Positions 16,219-26,683 of a stretch of 64,000 nt of DNA are shown here, piece after piece; position 1 is the first letter of the stretch, and each line of letters begins with the position of its first letter. This DNA comes from Acidovorax sp. 1608163. GTDB lineage: Bacteria; Pseudomonadota; Gammaproteobacteria; Burkholderiales; Burkholderiaceae_C. The position numbers were made by a program, and so were the translations under genes. The stretch is taken from the NCBI RefSeq assembly GCF_003669015.1, contig NZ_CP033069.1:4474501-4538500 (forward strand). Reading direction: 5' to 3'. The notes beneath the pieces are model-generated. The model did not search any database, was not told the DNA's origin, and was given only the letters and a program-made list of their open reading frames with translations.

Positions 16219-19200
16219 ATGGCCAAGTTCTTTATTGACCGACCCATCTTTGCGTGGGTCATCGCACTGTTCATCATGGTCATGGGGGGCGTGGCAATCA
16301 CCCAGCTGCCCATCTCGCAGTACCCCCCCGTCGCTCCGCCGTCCATCGTCATCAATACCTCGTACCCAGGCGCTTCTGCACAGACGCTGGAAGACAGTGT
16401 GCTGTCGGTGATTGAGCGCGAGATGAATGGCTCCCCGGGGTTGATCTATATGGAGTCCGTTGCACAAGCAGACGGCTCCGGCAGCATCACGCTGAGTTTC
16501 CAGCCCGGCACCAACGCAGACCTGGCGCAGGTGGACGTACAAAACCGGCTGTCCAGAGCCACTCCACGGCTGCCGTCAACCGTCACGCAGCAAGGCGTGC
16601 GCGTGGACAAATCGAGGTCCAACTTCTTGCTGTTCACGATGTTGTCCTCCAGCGACCCGAAAACAGACACCGTGGCGCTGGGTGACTATGCATCTCGCAA
16701 CGTGGTGCCTGAACTGCAGCGGCTGAGCGGCATCGGCCAGGCCCAGCTCTTCGGCACCGAAAGGGCGATGCGCATCTGGATCGACCCCGCCAAGATGGAG
16801 AGCTTCAACGTCTCTGCGGCCGAAGTGAGTGCAGCCATCCGCGCCCAAAATGCACAAGTGGCCAGCGGCACCATTGGCGATTTGCCCAACTTGGCGGGCC
16901 AGGGCATTTCCGCAACCGTGGTGGTGACAGGCCAGTTGTCCAGCGTAGAGCAGTTCTCCAACATCATCCTGCGGGCCAATGCAGACGGCTCTACCGTTCG
17001 GATCAAAGATGTGGCGCGCGTGGAACTGGGCGGCCAGGCCTACGCCACCGCTGCCCGACTCAACGGCAAACCGGCCATTGGCATTGGTGTCCAGTTGTCT
17101 CCTAGCGGCAACGCGCTGGAGGCAGCCAAAGCCGTGCGCACCAAGATGGACGAGCTGTCCCGGTACTTTCCTCAAGGCATGAGCTGGAGCATTCCCTACG
17201 ACAGCTCGCGCTTTGTGGACATCTCCATCACCCAAGTGGCCAAAACGCTGCTGGAAGCCGTCGCCCTGGTGTTCCTGGTGATGTTCCTGTTTCTGCAGAA
17301 CTGGCGCTACACCGTCATTCCCACCATCGTGGTGCCGATTGCGTTGCTGGGCACTTTTGCGACGTTGCTGGCGCTGGGCTTCTCCATCAACGTGCTTACC
17401 ATGTTCGGCATGGTGCTGGTGATCGGTATCGTCGTGGACGATGCCATCGTGGTGGTCGAGAACGTCGAGCGCATCATGAGCGAAGAAGGTCTCTCGCCGC
17501 TGGAAGCCACACGCAAAGCCATGCGCCAGATTTCGGGCGCCATCATTGGCGTGACCGTGGTGCTGATCTCCGTGTTTGTGCCTCTGGCGTTCTTCGCAGG
17601 CTCTACCGGCAATATCTACCGCCAATTCTCGGCGGTCATGGTGGCGTCTATCGGGTTCTCGGCCTTCATGGCCTTGTCGTTGACGCCAGCGCTGTGCGCC
17701 ACCTTGCTCAAGCCAGTGGAAGCAGGCCACCACCACGAAAAGACGGGCTTTTTCGGCTGGTTCAACCGGCGCTTCACCGTTGCCGCCAAAGGCTATGAAG
17801 GCTGGGTCGCTCGCATGCTCAAGCGCGCAGCGCGATATTTGGTCATTTACGCGGCCATCGTTGGTGCCGTGGCAGTCGTCTACATGCGCCTGCCAACCTC
17901 CTTTTTGCCCAGCGAGGACCAAGGCAACATCATCGTGAACGTGCAGTTGCCGCCGGGCGCGACGCAGGAGCGGACGCTGGCCGTCATGGAGCAAGTGGAA
18001 AGCTTCATCCTCAAGCAGCCCGAAGTGCAAAGCATGGTGGGGGTTCTCGGTTTCAGCTTTTCTGGCCAAGGACAGAACGCAGCATTGGCCTTTGTGACGC
18101 TCAAGGACTGGAGCGAGCGCCATGGTCCAGGCCAGTCGGCGCAAGACGTGGCCAACCGAGCCTTTGGTGGGCTAATGGGCATTCGCGATGCATTCATCTT
18201 CCCGCTCAGCCCACCGCCCATCCCCGAGCTGGGCAACGCCAGCGGGTTCACGTTCCGCTTGCAAGACCGCAGCGGTGCGGGGCACGAAGCGTTGGTCAAT
18301 GCCCGCAATCAACTGCTGGGCATGGCGTCCCAGAGCAAGGTGCTCACGCAAGTGCGCCCAGACGGACTGGAAGACGCCCCGCAACTGCAAATTGACATTG
18401 ACCGCGACAAAGCCAATGCACTGGGCGTGACGTTCGATGCCATCAACTCCACGCTGTCCACCGCCCTGGGGTCCAGCTATGTCAACGACTTCCCGAACCA
18501 AGGGCGACTACAGCGTGTCGTGGTGCAGGCAGATGCCCCTGCCCGCATGCAGCCTGATGATCTGATGAAATTGAACGCAAGCAACAGCCAAGGCAAGCCG
18601 GTGCCACTCTCGGCCTTTGCAACCACCAAGTGGGTCAAGGGCGCACAACAGACGGTGCGCTACAACGGCTATCCCGCGATGCGCATCTCTGGCAGCCCTG
18701 CGCCAGGTCTGAGCACTGGTGCGGCCATGGCGGAGATGGAGAAGCTGGCCGGCCAGTTGCCGGCAGGCTTTGGCTTTGAATGGACCGGACAGTCGCGTGA
18801 AGAAAAACTCGCAGGCTCACAGTCCTTGATTCTGTACAGCTTCGCCATCCTGGCAGTGTTCCTCTGCCTGGCTGCACTGTATGAAAGCTGGTCCATTCCG
18901 TTGGCCGTGGTGCTGGTGGTGCCGCTGGGCGTGCTGGGGGTGTTACTCGCCACGCTGATGCGGGGATACGCCAACGACGTCTACTTCCAGGTGGGGCTGA
19001 TCACCATCATTGGGCTGTCTGCCAAGAATGCGATTTTGATCATTGAGTTCGCCAAAGACCTGCAAGCCCAAGGCAAGGGTGTCATTGAGTCGGCCCTGGA
19101 AGCAGCGCATTTGCGCTTCAGGCCCATCATCATGACCTCCATGGCGTTTGGCCTGGGCGTGGTGCCACTGGCCATTGCCAGCGGCGCCGGGTCTGCCAGC

Positions 19201-19374
19201 CAACGCGCCATCGGCACTGGTGTGCTGGGGGGTATGTTCACGGGCACCGTCTTGGCGGTGTTCTTTGTCCCCGTCTTTTTCGTGGTCGTGCGCGGGCTCT
19301 TCAAGGGCAGCGCACGCCAACAAGAAATGAACCGCCGCCATGCCGAAGAAGCAGGAATTGGAAACCATGACTAA
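16219..19374 (+). CDS. acrB: RND efflux inner-membrane transporter (AcrB/MexB/TtgB type)
   Basis: Proton-driven drug exporter of 1051 residues, the usual size of the hydrophobe/amphiphile RND family. It starts MAKFFIDRPIFAWVIA. The proton-relay residues are present: the Asp pair in VIGIVVDDAIVVVENVERIM (transmembrane segment 4) and the Lys in GLSAKNAILIIEF (segment 10). Two large periplasmic loops are in the expected places. The C terminus overlaps the outer-membrane factor gene by 8 bases, so the three pump genes form one operon. Confidence 0.98.
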   Translation: MAKFFIDRPIFAWVIALFIMVMGGVAITQLPISQYPPVAPPSIVINTSYPGASAQTLEDSVLSVIEREMNGSPGLIYMESVAQADGSGSITLSFQPGTNADLAQVDVQNRLSRATPRLPSTVTQQGVRVDKSRSNFLLFTMLSSSDPKTDTVALGDYASRNVVPELQRLSGIGQAQLFGTERAMRIWIDPAKMESFNVSAAEVSAAIRAQNAQVASGTIGDLPNLAGQGISATVVVTGQLSSVEQFSNIILRANADGSTVRIKDVARVELGGQAYATAARLNGKPAIGIGVQLSPSGNALEAAKAVRTKMDELSRYFPQGMSWSIPYDSSRFVDISITQVAKTLLEAVALVFLVMFLFLQNWRYTVIPTIVVPIALLGTFATLLALGFSINVLTMFGMVLVIGIVVDDAIVVVENVERIMSEEGLSPLEATRKAMRQISGAIIGVTVVLISVFVPLAFFAGSTGNIYRQFSAVMVASIGFSAFMALSLTPALCATLLKPVEAGHHHEKTGFFGWFNRRFTVAAKGYEGWVARMLKRAARYLVIYAAIVGAVAVVYMRLPTSFLPSEDQGNIIVNVQLPPGATQERTLAVMEQVESFILKQPEVQSMVGVLGFSFSGQGQNAALAFVTLKDWSERHGPGQSAQDVANRAFGGLMGIRDAFIFPLSPPPIPELGNASGFTFRLQDRSGAGHEALVNARNQLLGMASQSKVLTQVRPDGLEDAPQLQIDIDRDKANALGVTFDAINSTLSTALGSSYVNDFPNQGRLQRVVVQADAPARMQPDDLMKLNASNSQGKPVPLSAFATTKWVKGAQQTVRYNGYPAMRISGSPAPGLSTGAAMAEMEKLAGQLPAGFGFEWTGQSREEKLAGSQSLILYSFAILAVFLCLAALYESWSIPLAVVLVVPLGVLGVLLATLMRGYANDVYFQVGLITIIGLSAKNAILIIEFAKDLQAQGKGVIESALEAAHLRFRPIIMTSMAFGLGVVPLAIASGAGSASQRAIGTGVLGGMFTGTVLAVFFVPVFFVVVRGLFKGSARQQEMNRRHAEEAGIGNHD

Positions 19375-20776
19375 GAAACTCGCCCCCCTGAGCCTGGCGA
19401 TGGTGGCCCTGCTGGCTGGCTGCTCCATGATTCCGGCATACGAGCGCCCTGCAGCCCCAGTGCCCACGGGCTACACCGCAGCGTCGACGCAGCCCGGCGC
19501 TCCGCTCCCCTCCTGGCGCAGCTACTTCTCCGAGCTACGCCTGCAACAGCTCATTGAGATCGCGCTGGACCACAACCGTGACCTGCGCATCGCCAGCCTC
19601 AATGTCGAGCAAGCGCGCGCACAGTTTCAGGTGCGCAGAGCGGCGCAGTACCCTGCAGTGGGGCTGGCCGCCAATGCCTCCCGCGCGCCCGCCTCGGGCT
19701 CTGGCGACCTGACCAACAGCTTCAGCGTGGGCCTTGCTGTCACCGCCTGGGAGCTGGACTTTTTTGGCCGCGTCGCCAGCCTCAAGGAGCAGGCACTGGC
19801 ACAGTACCTTGCAAGCGAAGAAGGGCGCAATGCCGCCCAGGTCAGCCTGATCAGCGCAGTGGCCAATGCCTGGCTGACGCTGCTGGCCGACGAGCAGTTG
19901 CTGGAGCTTTCACGCCGGACCTTGACCACCCGCGAAGAGTCCGTGCGGCTGACCAAGCTGCGGCTGGACTCCGGGGCAGCGTCAGAACTTGACTATCGGC
20001 AAGCGGAATCACTGACCCAGGCCGCACGGGCGACGCTGGCCCAGCAGCAGCGCCAAAGAGCCCTCGACGAGAATGCCCTGGCCCTGCTGCTGGGCCAACC
20101 GTTGCCTGAGGACATTCGAGCCAGCTTGACCCGCAGCGATTTGCGGGCCGCCCCCAGCATGCAGACAGTTCCTACAGGCTTGCCCTCAGATCTGCTGGCA
20201 CAGCGGCCAGACATTCGACAGGCAGAGCAGCAACTGGTGGCGGCCAATGCCAACATTGGAGCCGCGCGTGCCGCATTCTTTCCGCGCATTGCCTTGACGG
20301 CGCAGGCCGGAACCGCCAGTGGCGAGCTTTCAGGCCTGTTCAAAAACGGCTCCTGGGGCTTCACCTTGGCCCCATCGCTGCTGCTGCCTCTGTTCGATGC
20401 GGGCGCCAACCAAGCGAACCTCGATAGTGCACAGGTGGGCCGCAAACTTGCCGTAGCGCAGTATGAGAAGGCCATCCAAACGGCATTCCGGGAGGTGTCT
20501 GACGCGCTGGCCAGCCAAAGCACCCTGACAGAGCAACTGGACGCGCAAACCAAGCAAGCCGAGGCTGAGGCCATACGCCTGAACCTGGCGGATCTGCGCT
20601 ACAAAAACGGGGTGGCCAGCTACCTCGATTTGCTGGACGCACAGCGCTCACTGTTCAGCACGCAGCAAGGCGTGGTGCAGGTGCGCCTGGGGCAGTTGCA
20701 AAATCAAGTCACGCTGTTCAAGGCGCTGGGCGGCGGCTGGGATGCGGAAACAGGCCAAGCCAGCAAAGCGCCCTGA
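19367..20776 (+). CDS. oprM: Outer-membrane efflux channel lipoprotein (OprM/TtgC type)
   Basis: Outer-membrane factor of the pump, 469 residues. A lipoprotein signal ends LLAGC with Cys at residue 19. Two repeated outer-membrane efflux domains follow; visible conserved parts include AWELDFFGRV, LLGQPLPED, LPSDLLAQRPDIRQAEQQL and NGVASYLDLLDAQRSLFSTQQ. I chose the ATG at 19367 because it gives a complete lipoprotein signal and overlaps the acrB end; an in-frame ATG nine codons upstream is less likely. Confidence 0.97.
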   Translation: MTKKLAPLSLAMVALLAGCSMIPAYERPAAPVPTGYTAASTQPGAPLPSWRSYFSELRLQQLIEIALDHNRDLRIASLNVEQARAQFQVRRAAQYPAVGLAANASRAPASGSGDLTNSFSVGLAVTAWELDFFGRVASLKEQALAQYLASEEGRNAAQVSLISAVANAWLTLLADEQLLELSRRTLTTREESVRLTKLRLDSGAASELDYRQAESLTQAARATLAQQQRQRALDENALALLLGQPLPEDIRASLTRSDLRAAPSMQTVPTGLPSDLLAQRPDIRQAEQQLVAANANIGAARAAFFPRIALTAQAGTASGELSGLFKNGSWGFTLAPSLLLPLFDAGANQANLDSAQVGRKLAVAQYEKAIQTAFREVSDALASQSTLTEQLDAQTKQAEAEAIRLNLADLRYKNGVASYLDLLDAQRSLFSTQQGVVQVRLGQLQNQVTLFKALGGGWDAETGQASKAP

Positions 20777-20854
20777 GAAAGCCCCTCGTGGGATACCGAC
20801 GAATATCTTGCGGGGTCTGGTCAGTGACCATCTATCACAGGCCTACCCCACAGA

Positions 20855-20860
20855 TATAAT
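20855..20860 (+). promoter_or_regulatory. Candidate -10 box for the downstream cytochrome gene
   Basis: A consensus TATAAT lies 44 bases upstream of the cytochrome start in the 127-base gap after the efflux operon. I see no good -35 box at the matching distance. No terminator is visible between the efflux operon and this gene. Confidence 0.4.
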
Positions 20861-20903
20861 TTAGGGTTATTCCATCAAAGACCCCGCCACTCCAGAGGAC
20901 GTC

Positions 20904-21440
20904 ATGAGCGACAACCACCACGAAGAAGCGCATACAGGCCCGATCAAAACCCCCAAGCAACTACTGATCGCGGGATTTTTCTCGTTCGTGGTGCCTATCT
21001 TTGCCATCATCGGCCTGGTTCTCTACGTGACCTCCAGCAACAAGCCTGCCGCTGGTGCCGCCAACCCTGAAAAGGCACTGGCCGAGCGCATCCAAAAAGT
21101 GGGCATGGTGGAAGTGCGCGATGCCAATCGCCCTCTGCGCGCAGGCGAAGAAGTGTTCAAGGGCCAATGCGCCGCTTGCCACGCCACCGGCGCAGCAGGG
21201 GCACCCAAGCTGGCCGACGCTGCAGCCTGGGGCCCTCGCATCAAGACCGGCTTTGAAGCGCTGGTCCAGTCCGCCCTCAAGGGCAAGGGCGCCATGGCGC
21301 CCCAGGGTGGTGGTGACTTCAACGACACCGAAATTGCCCGGGCCGTGGTGTTCATGGCCAATGCCGGCGGTGCCAAGTTTGCTGAGCCTGCAGCGCCAGG
21401 CGCTGCCGCCCCAGAGGCCGGAGCCTCTGCAGCGCAGTAA
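20904..21440 (+). CDS. Membrane-anchored c-type cytochrome (cytochrome c5-like)
   Basis: A 178-residue electron carrier. One hydrophobic segment (about residues 19-43) acts as an uncleaved anchor and is followed by a periplasmic domain. The single haem motif CAACH is at about residues 90-94, in EEVFKGQCAACHATGAAGAPKL. The sixth ligand is probably a Met in GKGAMAPQGGG. The C terminus is Ala/Pro-rich and probably disordered. The pattern fits the cytochrome c5 family common in betaproteobacteria. Its redox partner is not shown by the neighbours. A terminator follows directly. Confidence 0.9.
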   Translation: MSDNHHEEAHTGPIKTPKQLLIAGFFSFVVPIFAIIGLVLYVTSSNKPAAGAANPEKALAERIQKVGMVEVRDANRPLRAGEEVFKGQCAACHATGAAGAPKLADAAAWGPRIKTGFEALVQSALKGKGAMAPQGGGDFNDTEIARAVVFMANAGGAKFAEPAAPGAAAPEAGASAAQ

Positions 21441-21473
21441 CCCAAGGCGGCTGCACACAGCGGCCAGTCCATC

Positions 21474-21503
21474 AAAAAAGCCGATGCATGCATCGGCTTT
21501 TTT
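21474..21503. terminator. Bidirectional terminator after the cytochrome gene
   Basis: A perfect palindrome (GCCGATGC/GCATCGGC) is flanked by six A on the left and seven T on the right. It ends the plus-strand cytochrome gene, and with its A-run can also end the minus-strand gene that stops at 21534. Confidence 0.9.
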
Positions 21504-21533
21504 ATTGCGCGTCCTGCGGTCGCTACTTTGCCT

Positions 21534-22058
21534 CTACTTCGCCTGTGCAGCCGGACTCAAAACGAACTGAAACTCCTGCGGCAATTGGGTCGATAAAACG
21601 TCACGCGGCACCCACAGCCCTTGCTCCACCGCTTCGGCGGCGTACACCATGTCTTGGGTATGCACTACACCCAAACCCAAGGCCGAGGCGATATACAAGC
21701 GCCCTTGTTCATCCACGCAGCAGTCCTGCGCGTCCGCCAGGTGGCCGGTGTGCGACTGCAAACGAAAGTCTGGCAATACCCGCCAGACCCAAGGGGCGGC
21801 CTCCAACTCCACATAGACCCGCTGCGGGCCATTCTGGAAAAACCACAGCCCCTGGGCATCGCACTCGTAGTTGCGCCCGATGAACTCGATCAGCTTGGCA
21901 TGCTGCAGCCACGACCCACGGCTGCTGGCAAAATCGCCGGCCGCCTGCACAGCAGCATCGCGCATGAACCAGCGCCCACGTGCATCCAAGCCCAGCCAGC
22001 CGTAGCAATCGGGCACATGGGGCCACTTCACCAACGCTTGTTTGACGATGTCATCCAT
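21534..22058 (-). CDS. Uncharacterised conserved protein
   Basis: A 174-residue soluble protein that I recognise only as a conserved betaproteobacterial family annotated as a domain of unknown function. It starts MDDIVKQALVKWPHVPDCYGWLGLDARGRW. It is rich in Trp, Gly and Asp and contains CYGW, FIGRNYECDAQGLWFFQNGPQRVYVELE and DAQDCCVDEQGRLYI, suggesting a small beta-rich fold. No signal peptide or membrane segment is seen. Its start overlaps the end of the YheT-like hydrolase gene by 8 bases, so the two are co-translated. No function is proposed. Confidence 0.85.
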   Translation of the reverse strand: MDDIVKQALVKWPHVPDCYGWLGLDARGRWFMRDAAVQAAGDFASSRGSWLQHAKLIEFIGRNYECDAQGLWFFQNGPQRVYVELEAAPWVWRVLPDFRLQSHTGHLADAQDCCVDEQGRLYIASALGLGVVHTQDMVYAAEAVEQGLWVPRDVLSTQLPQEFQFVLSPAAQAK

Positions 22059-23058
22059 GGGCTGATTGTGCCTGCGGCAATGCGGCGGCACAGGCCAGCC
22101 AATCGCTGACCGCATCGGGCATGGCGCGCACATGCCCCGGCCAACGCCCTTGGGCAAAGCCGACATGCCCACCGTGCTCCGGCTGCCACAACGTCACACA
22201 GGGCCCAACGTCACAGGCCCCCGGCAAACTGTCCGCAGGAACAAAGGGGTCGTTCAGCGCATTCACGACCAATGCAGGCACCTGAATCAGGGGCAACAGG
22301 GGCTTGGAAGACGCACGGTGCCAATAGTCCGCCGTGTCCTGAAACCCATGCAAGGGGGCGGTAAACACGTTGTCGAAGGCATACAAATCCCGTGCGGCCA
22401 AGAGTGCATCCTTATCAAACAAGCCCGGGTGCTGTTGCCACTTTTGCAACGCCTTGGGCACCATGGTCCGCAAGAACATGCGCGTGTAAATCTGTCGATT
22501 GAGGCCTTTTCCGATGGCAAGGCCTCCCGCCGCCAAATCAAGCGGCGCACACACGGCGGCTACGGCTCTCACACTCCGGGCCGCCAGGCCTTGCGCTTCA
22601 GCAGCCCAGCGCATCAAAGCGTTGCCGCCCAATGAAACCCCCACCGCCACCAGCGGCCCTGGGTGCGCGGCTTGCAGTTGGCCCAGTATCCAGCCGATTT
22701 CTTCGTGGTCGCCAGAGTGGTAGGCGCGGGGGGCATGGTTGATCTCGCCACTGCAACCGCGAAAGTGGGGCAATGCGCAGGCCCATCCCCTCTCGCGCGC
22801 CACCTCGGCAAAAGCCTCGCAATAGTGGCTGCGCGACGAGCCCTCCAGACCGTGAAAGACCACCAGCATGGGGGTCTCAGAGGCCACAGCCGTTGGGGCG
22901 TCGGCCAAGAAATCCACATCCACAAAATCGGCATCCGGGGTGGTCCACCGCTCGCGCCGATAGACCGGGGCCGAACCATGGGTTCGACGCGAAAACAAGG
23001 CAGGCCAAAGGGTCTGCAGTTGTCCGCCGGGGAGCCAGTTAGGCGCTACATATTTCAT
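22051..23058 (-). CDS. YheT-family alpha/beta hydrolase
   Basis: A 335-residue alpha/beta hydrolase of the YheT (UPF0017) family. Family features are WLPGGQLQTLWPAL near the N terminus, VVFHGLEGSSRSHY (oxyanion region), the nucleophile elbow GVSLGG, the acid in NDPFVP, and the histidine in EHGGHVGF. The substrate is unknown; relatives are thought to act on lipid-like esters. The ATG at 23058 and the first few codons lie inside the arm of a palindromic repeat (23045-23103), and no Shine-Dalgarno sequence is visible before it. Confidence 0.92.
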   Translation of the reverse strand: MKYVAPNWLPGGQLQTLWPALFSRRTHGSAPVYRRERWTTPDADFVDVDFLADAPTAVASETPMLVVFHGLEGSSRSHYCEAFAEVARERGWACALPHFRGCSGEINHAPRAYHSGDHEEIGWILGQLQAAHPGPLVAVGVSLGGNALMRWAAEAQGLAARSVRAVAAVCAPLDLAAGGLAIGKGLNRQIYTRMFLRTMVPKALQKWQQHPGLFDKDALLAARDLYAFDNVFTAPLHGFQDTADYWHRASSKPLLPLIQVPALVVNALNDPFVPADSLPGACDVGPCVTLWQPEHGGHVGFAQGRWPGHVRAMPDAVSDWLACAAALPQAQSAHG

Positions 23059-23103
23059 AGCTGCTTGCGCTTATTGAATAAGCGCTAGAGGCCTATTTGA
23101 TTC
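23045..23103 (+). repeat. Dispersed palindromic repeat, copy 1
   Basis: The core is a 19-bp near-perfect palindrome with arms GCGCTTATT and AATAAGCGC (23067-23085). It is preceded by the short inverted pair GCTA...TAGC and followed by TAGAGGCC and a T-rich end. Four further copies of the same architecture occur at 36032, 43490, 56461 and 59845. It lies at the 5' end of the YheT-like gene. Confidence 0.9.
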
Positions 23104-23147
23104 AAAACACAACCTTCGCAGTTCAACAGAGACAGCGCTTGCACCCG

Positions 23148-23597
23148 TCAGTGCAATACCTGTGGCACCTCAGGCCCGGGCAAGCTATCGGGAGATCCGC
23201 CCGTGCTGGCATGGTGCGCCACCAGGCGCCAACCCTCCGGTGTGCGGTGGTACACATTGGTGGCCAGCAAAAAAGCAGCGTGCAGCCCATCTGGCAACAT
23301 GATCTCCACACGCTCGGCCACACTGTGCACGGCACTGGAAACCGACTGAACACGGTGCACCTGGGAAACCGTGAGCCGAATGCTTCCCTGCGAGAACATC
23401 CCATCAAAGGCCGCCCGTATGGCCGCCGCGCCCACCAAGCGCGAGCCGCCCGGGTGGACACACAGGATGTCTTCCTCGTCCGCCCAGCAAGACATCAACA
23501 AATCGATGTCGCCTTTCTGCAAAGCCTCGTAGAACAGAGCTTCCGTGTCATCAGGCGATCCGCCCAACGACTGGGCAGGGTGTTTGGTGCGTGGCAT
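23148..23597 (-). CDS. NTF2/SnoaL-like domain protein
   Basis: A 149-residue protein with the cone-shaped NTF2-like fold, judged from FYEALQKGDIDLLMSCWADEEDILCVHPGG followed by a C-terminal HRTPEGWRLVAHHAS strand. Proteins of this kind are commonly annotated as SnoaL-like or DUF4440-like; the specific function is unknown. I chose the ATG at 23597; the frame stays open seven codons further to a TTG. It is a separate transcription unit on the minus strand, with an Asp and two His in the pocket region. Confidence 0.8.
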   Translation of the reverse strand: MPRTKHPAQSLGGSPDDTEALFYEALQKGDIDLLMSCWADEEDILCVHPGGSRLVGAAAIRAAFDGMFSQGSIRLTVSQVHRVQSVSSAVHSVAERVEIMLPDGLHAAFLLATNVYHRTPEGWRLVAHHASTGGSPDSLPGPEVPQVLH

Positions 23598-23812
23598 AGG
23601 AATGGATTGCAACCGCAAATGGGCTTCTGGACCCTGGATTGTGAGGGAGCCAAGGCCCTAGCGCGGGGATAGCAGACAGCGCGGCCCTAGATATCCCGAC
23701 AAAACGGATCTGCGTCGACGCAAGCTCCTCTTTGCCATGTGCAAGGAAAAGTCGGGCACACGCTCAATGCCTCTCCAATCTCTTGATGGCGCCAGCGACC
23801 GGTGAACAGCCA

Positions 23813-23841
23813 TAAAAAACCCGGACATGCCGGGTTTTCTT
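23813..23841 (-). terminator. Terminator of the ATP synthase operon
   Basis: The stem AAAACCCGG/CCGGGTTTT with a CATGT-type loop is followed on the minus strand by a run of six T. It lies 26 bases after the atpC stop. The 269-base gap 23598-23866 between atpC and the NTF2-like gene holds nothing else that I can assign. Confidence 0.92.
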
Positions 23842-23866
23842 GGAAGAGGTGGACGCTGCGTGCAGC

Positions 23867-24286
23867 TCACTTCTTTTGGCGGTACTTGCGCAAAGCCGCA
23901 ATCTGCGCAGCCATCACAGCCAATTCAGACTGTGCCTTGGCCAGATCGAGATCGCTCTTGGCGTTCTTGAGCGCTTCCTGGGCTGCCGCCTTGGCAGCAT
24001 TGGCCTTCTCGTCGTCCAGGTCCTTGCCACGGATGGCGGTATCAGACAGAACCGTGACGCAGTTGGGCTGGACTTCCAGAATACCGCCCGCAACGAAGAC
24101 AAACTCTTCGCCACCGTCTGCCGTTTCGATGCGCACCGAACCGGGCTTGATACGGGTGATCAGCGGGGTGTGGCGAGGGTAAATGCCCAACTCGCCGGAT
24201 TCGCCAGGCAGAGCGACAAAACGCGCCTCGCCAGAGAAGATGGACTCTTCGGCGCTGACCACATCAACGTGGATAGTGTTCATCAT
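23867..24286 (-). CDS. atpC: ATP synthase F1 subunit epsilon
   Basis: Regulatory epsilon subunit of the F1 rotor stalk, 139 residues. It starts [24 protein letters not shown], so ATG codons at 24286 and 24283 are both possible. [19 protein letters not shown] is the typical beta-sandwich signature, and the C-terminal Ala/Lys-rich two-helix hairpin can inhibit ATP hydrolysis. It is last in the operon, 72 bases after atpD. Confidence 0.98.
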   Translation of the reverse strand: MMNTIHVDVVSAEESIFSGEARFVALPGESGELGIYPRHTPLITRIKPGSVRIETADGGEEFVFVAGGILEVQPNCVTVLSDTAIRGKDLDDEKANAAKAAAQEALKNAKSDLDLAKAQSELAVMAAQIAALRKYRQKK

Positions 24287-24358
24287 GGCTCCTAAGAAAA
24301 AGAGGGGGACTTGACTACAGAGGGCTGAACCACCGGACGGTGTTCAGCCCATCTGAGA

Positions 24359-25798
<1,440 letters not shown>

Positions 25799-26665
25799 TT
25801 ACACAGCGGCGGCGCCGGCCACGATTTCCGAAAGTTCTTTCGTGATCGCTGCCTGACGCGTCTTGTTGTAGACCAGCTTCAACTCACCAATGACGCTGCC
25901 GGCGTTGTCTGTTGCGGCCTTCATGGCCACCATCCGCGCCGATTGCTCTGACGCCATGTTTTCTGCAACGGCTTGGTAGATCAGGGACTCGACATAGCGG
26001 ACCAGCAACTCGTCGATGACGCTTTGCGCATCGGGCTCGTAGATGTAGTCCCAGCCGTGTTCCGTCTTCTCAGCCTGCATTTGTTCGGAGGACAGAGGAA
26101 GCAATTGCTCCACCACTGACTCCTGCTTCATGGTGTTGATGAACTTGGTGTAGCTCAGGTACACCGCATTGATCTTGCCTTCGGCATATGCGTCAAGCAG
26201 CACCTTCACCGGGCCAATCAGCTTGTCCAGATGGGGCGTATCGCCCAGGCCTGTCACGTGTGAAACCACCTTGGCACCCACACGGTTCAAGAAACCCAGA
26301 CCCTTGTTACCAATCGCCACCGCTTCAGTCGAGACACCGGCACCTTGCAGCTCACGCAGCTTGGTTGTCACGGCACGCAACACGTTGGTGTTCATGCCAC
26401 CGCACAGACCCTTGTCTGTGGTGATGACAATGACACCAGCGGTCTTTGCATCGTTCACTTTCATGAACGGATGCACGTACTCTGGATTGGCGTGGCCGAG
26501 GTTGGCTGCAATATTGCGGATCTTCTCGCTATAGGGACGGGCTGCCCGCATCCGCTCCTGCGCCTTGCGCATTTTGGATGCAGCCACCATCTCCATGGCT
26601 TTGGTGATCTTCTTGGTGTTTTCCACCGATTTGATCTTGCCCCGTATTTCCTTGCCTGCTGCCAT
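25799..26665 (-). CDS. atpG: ATP synthase F1 subunit gamma
   Basis: Central rotor shaft, 288 residues. The N-terminal helix begins [36 protein letters not shown], seen here within the first 35 residues. The C-terminal helix contains the family signature ending in [12 protein letters not shown]. It sits between atpA (18 bases upstream) and atpD, the standard order. Confidence 0.99.
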   Translation of the reverse strand: MAAGKEIRGKIKSVENTKKITKAMEMVAASKMRKAQERMRAARPYSEKIRNIAANLGHANPEYVHPFMKVNDAKTAGVIVITTDKGLCGGMNTNVLRAVTTKLRELQGAGVSTEAVAIGNKGLGFLNRVGAKVVSHVTGLGDTPHLDKLIGPVKVLLDAYAEGKINAVYLSYTKFINTMKQESVVEQLLPLSSEQMQAEKTEHGWDYIYEPDAQSVIDELLVRYVESLIYQAVAENMASEQSARMVAMKAATDNAGSVIGELKLVYNKTRQAAITKELSEIVAGAAAV

Positions 26666-26683
26666 GATGGCTCCTCGTCCGGT

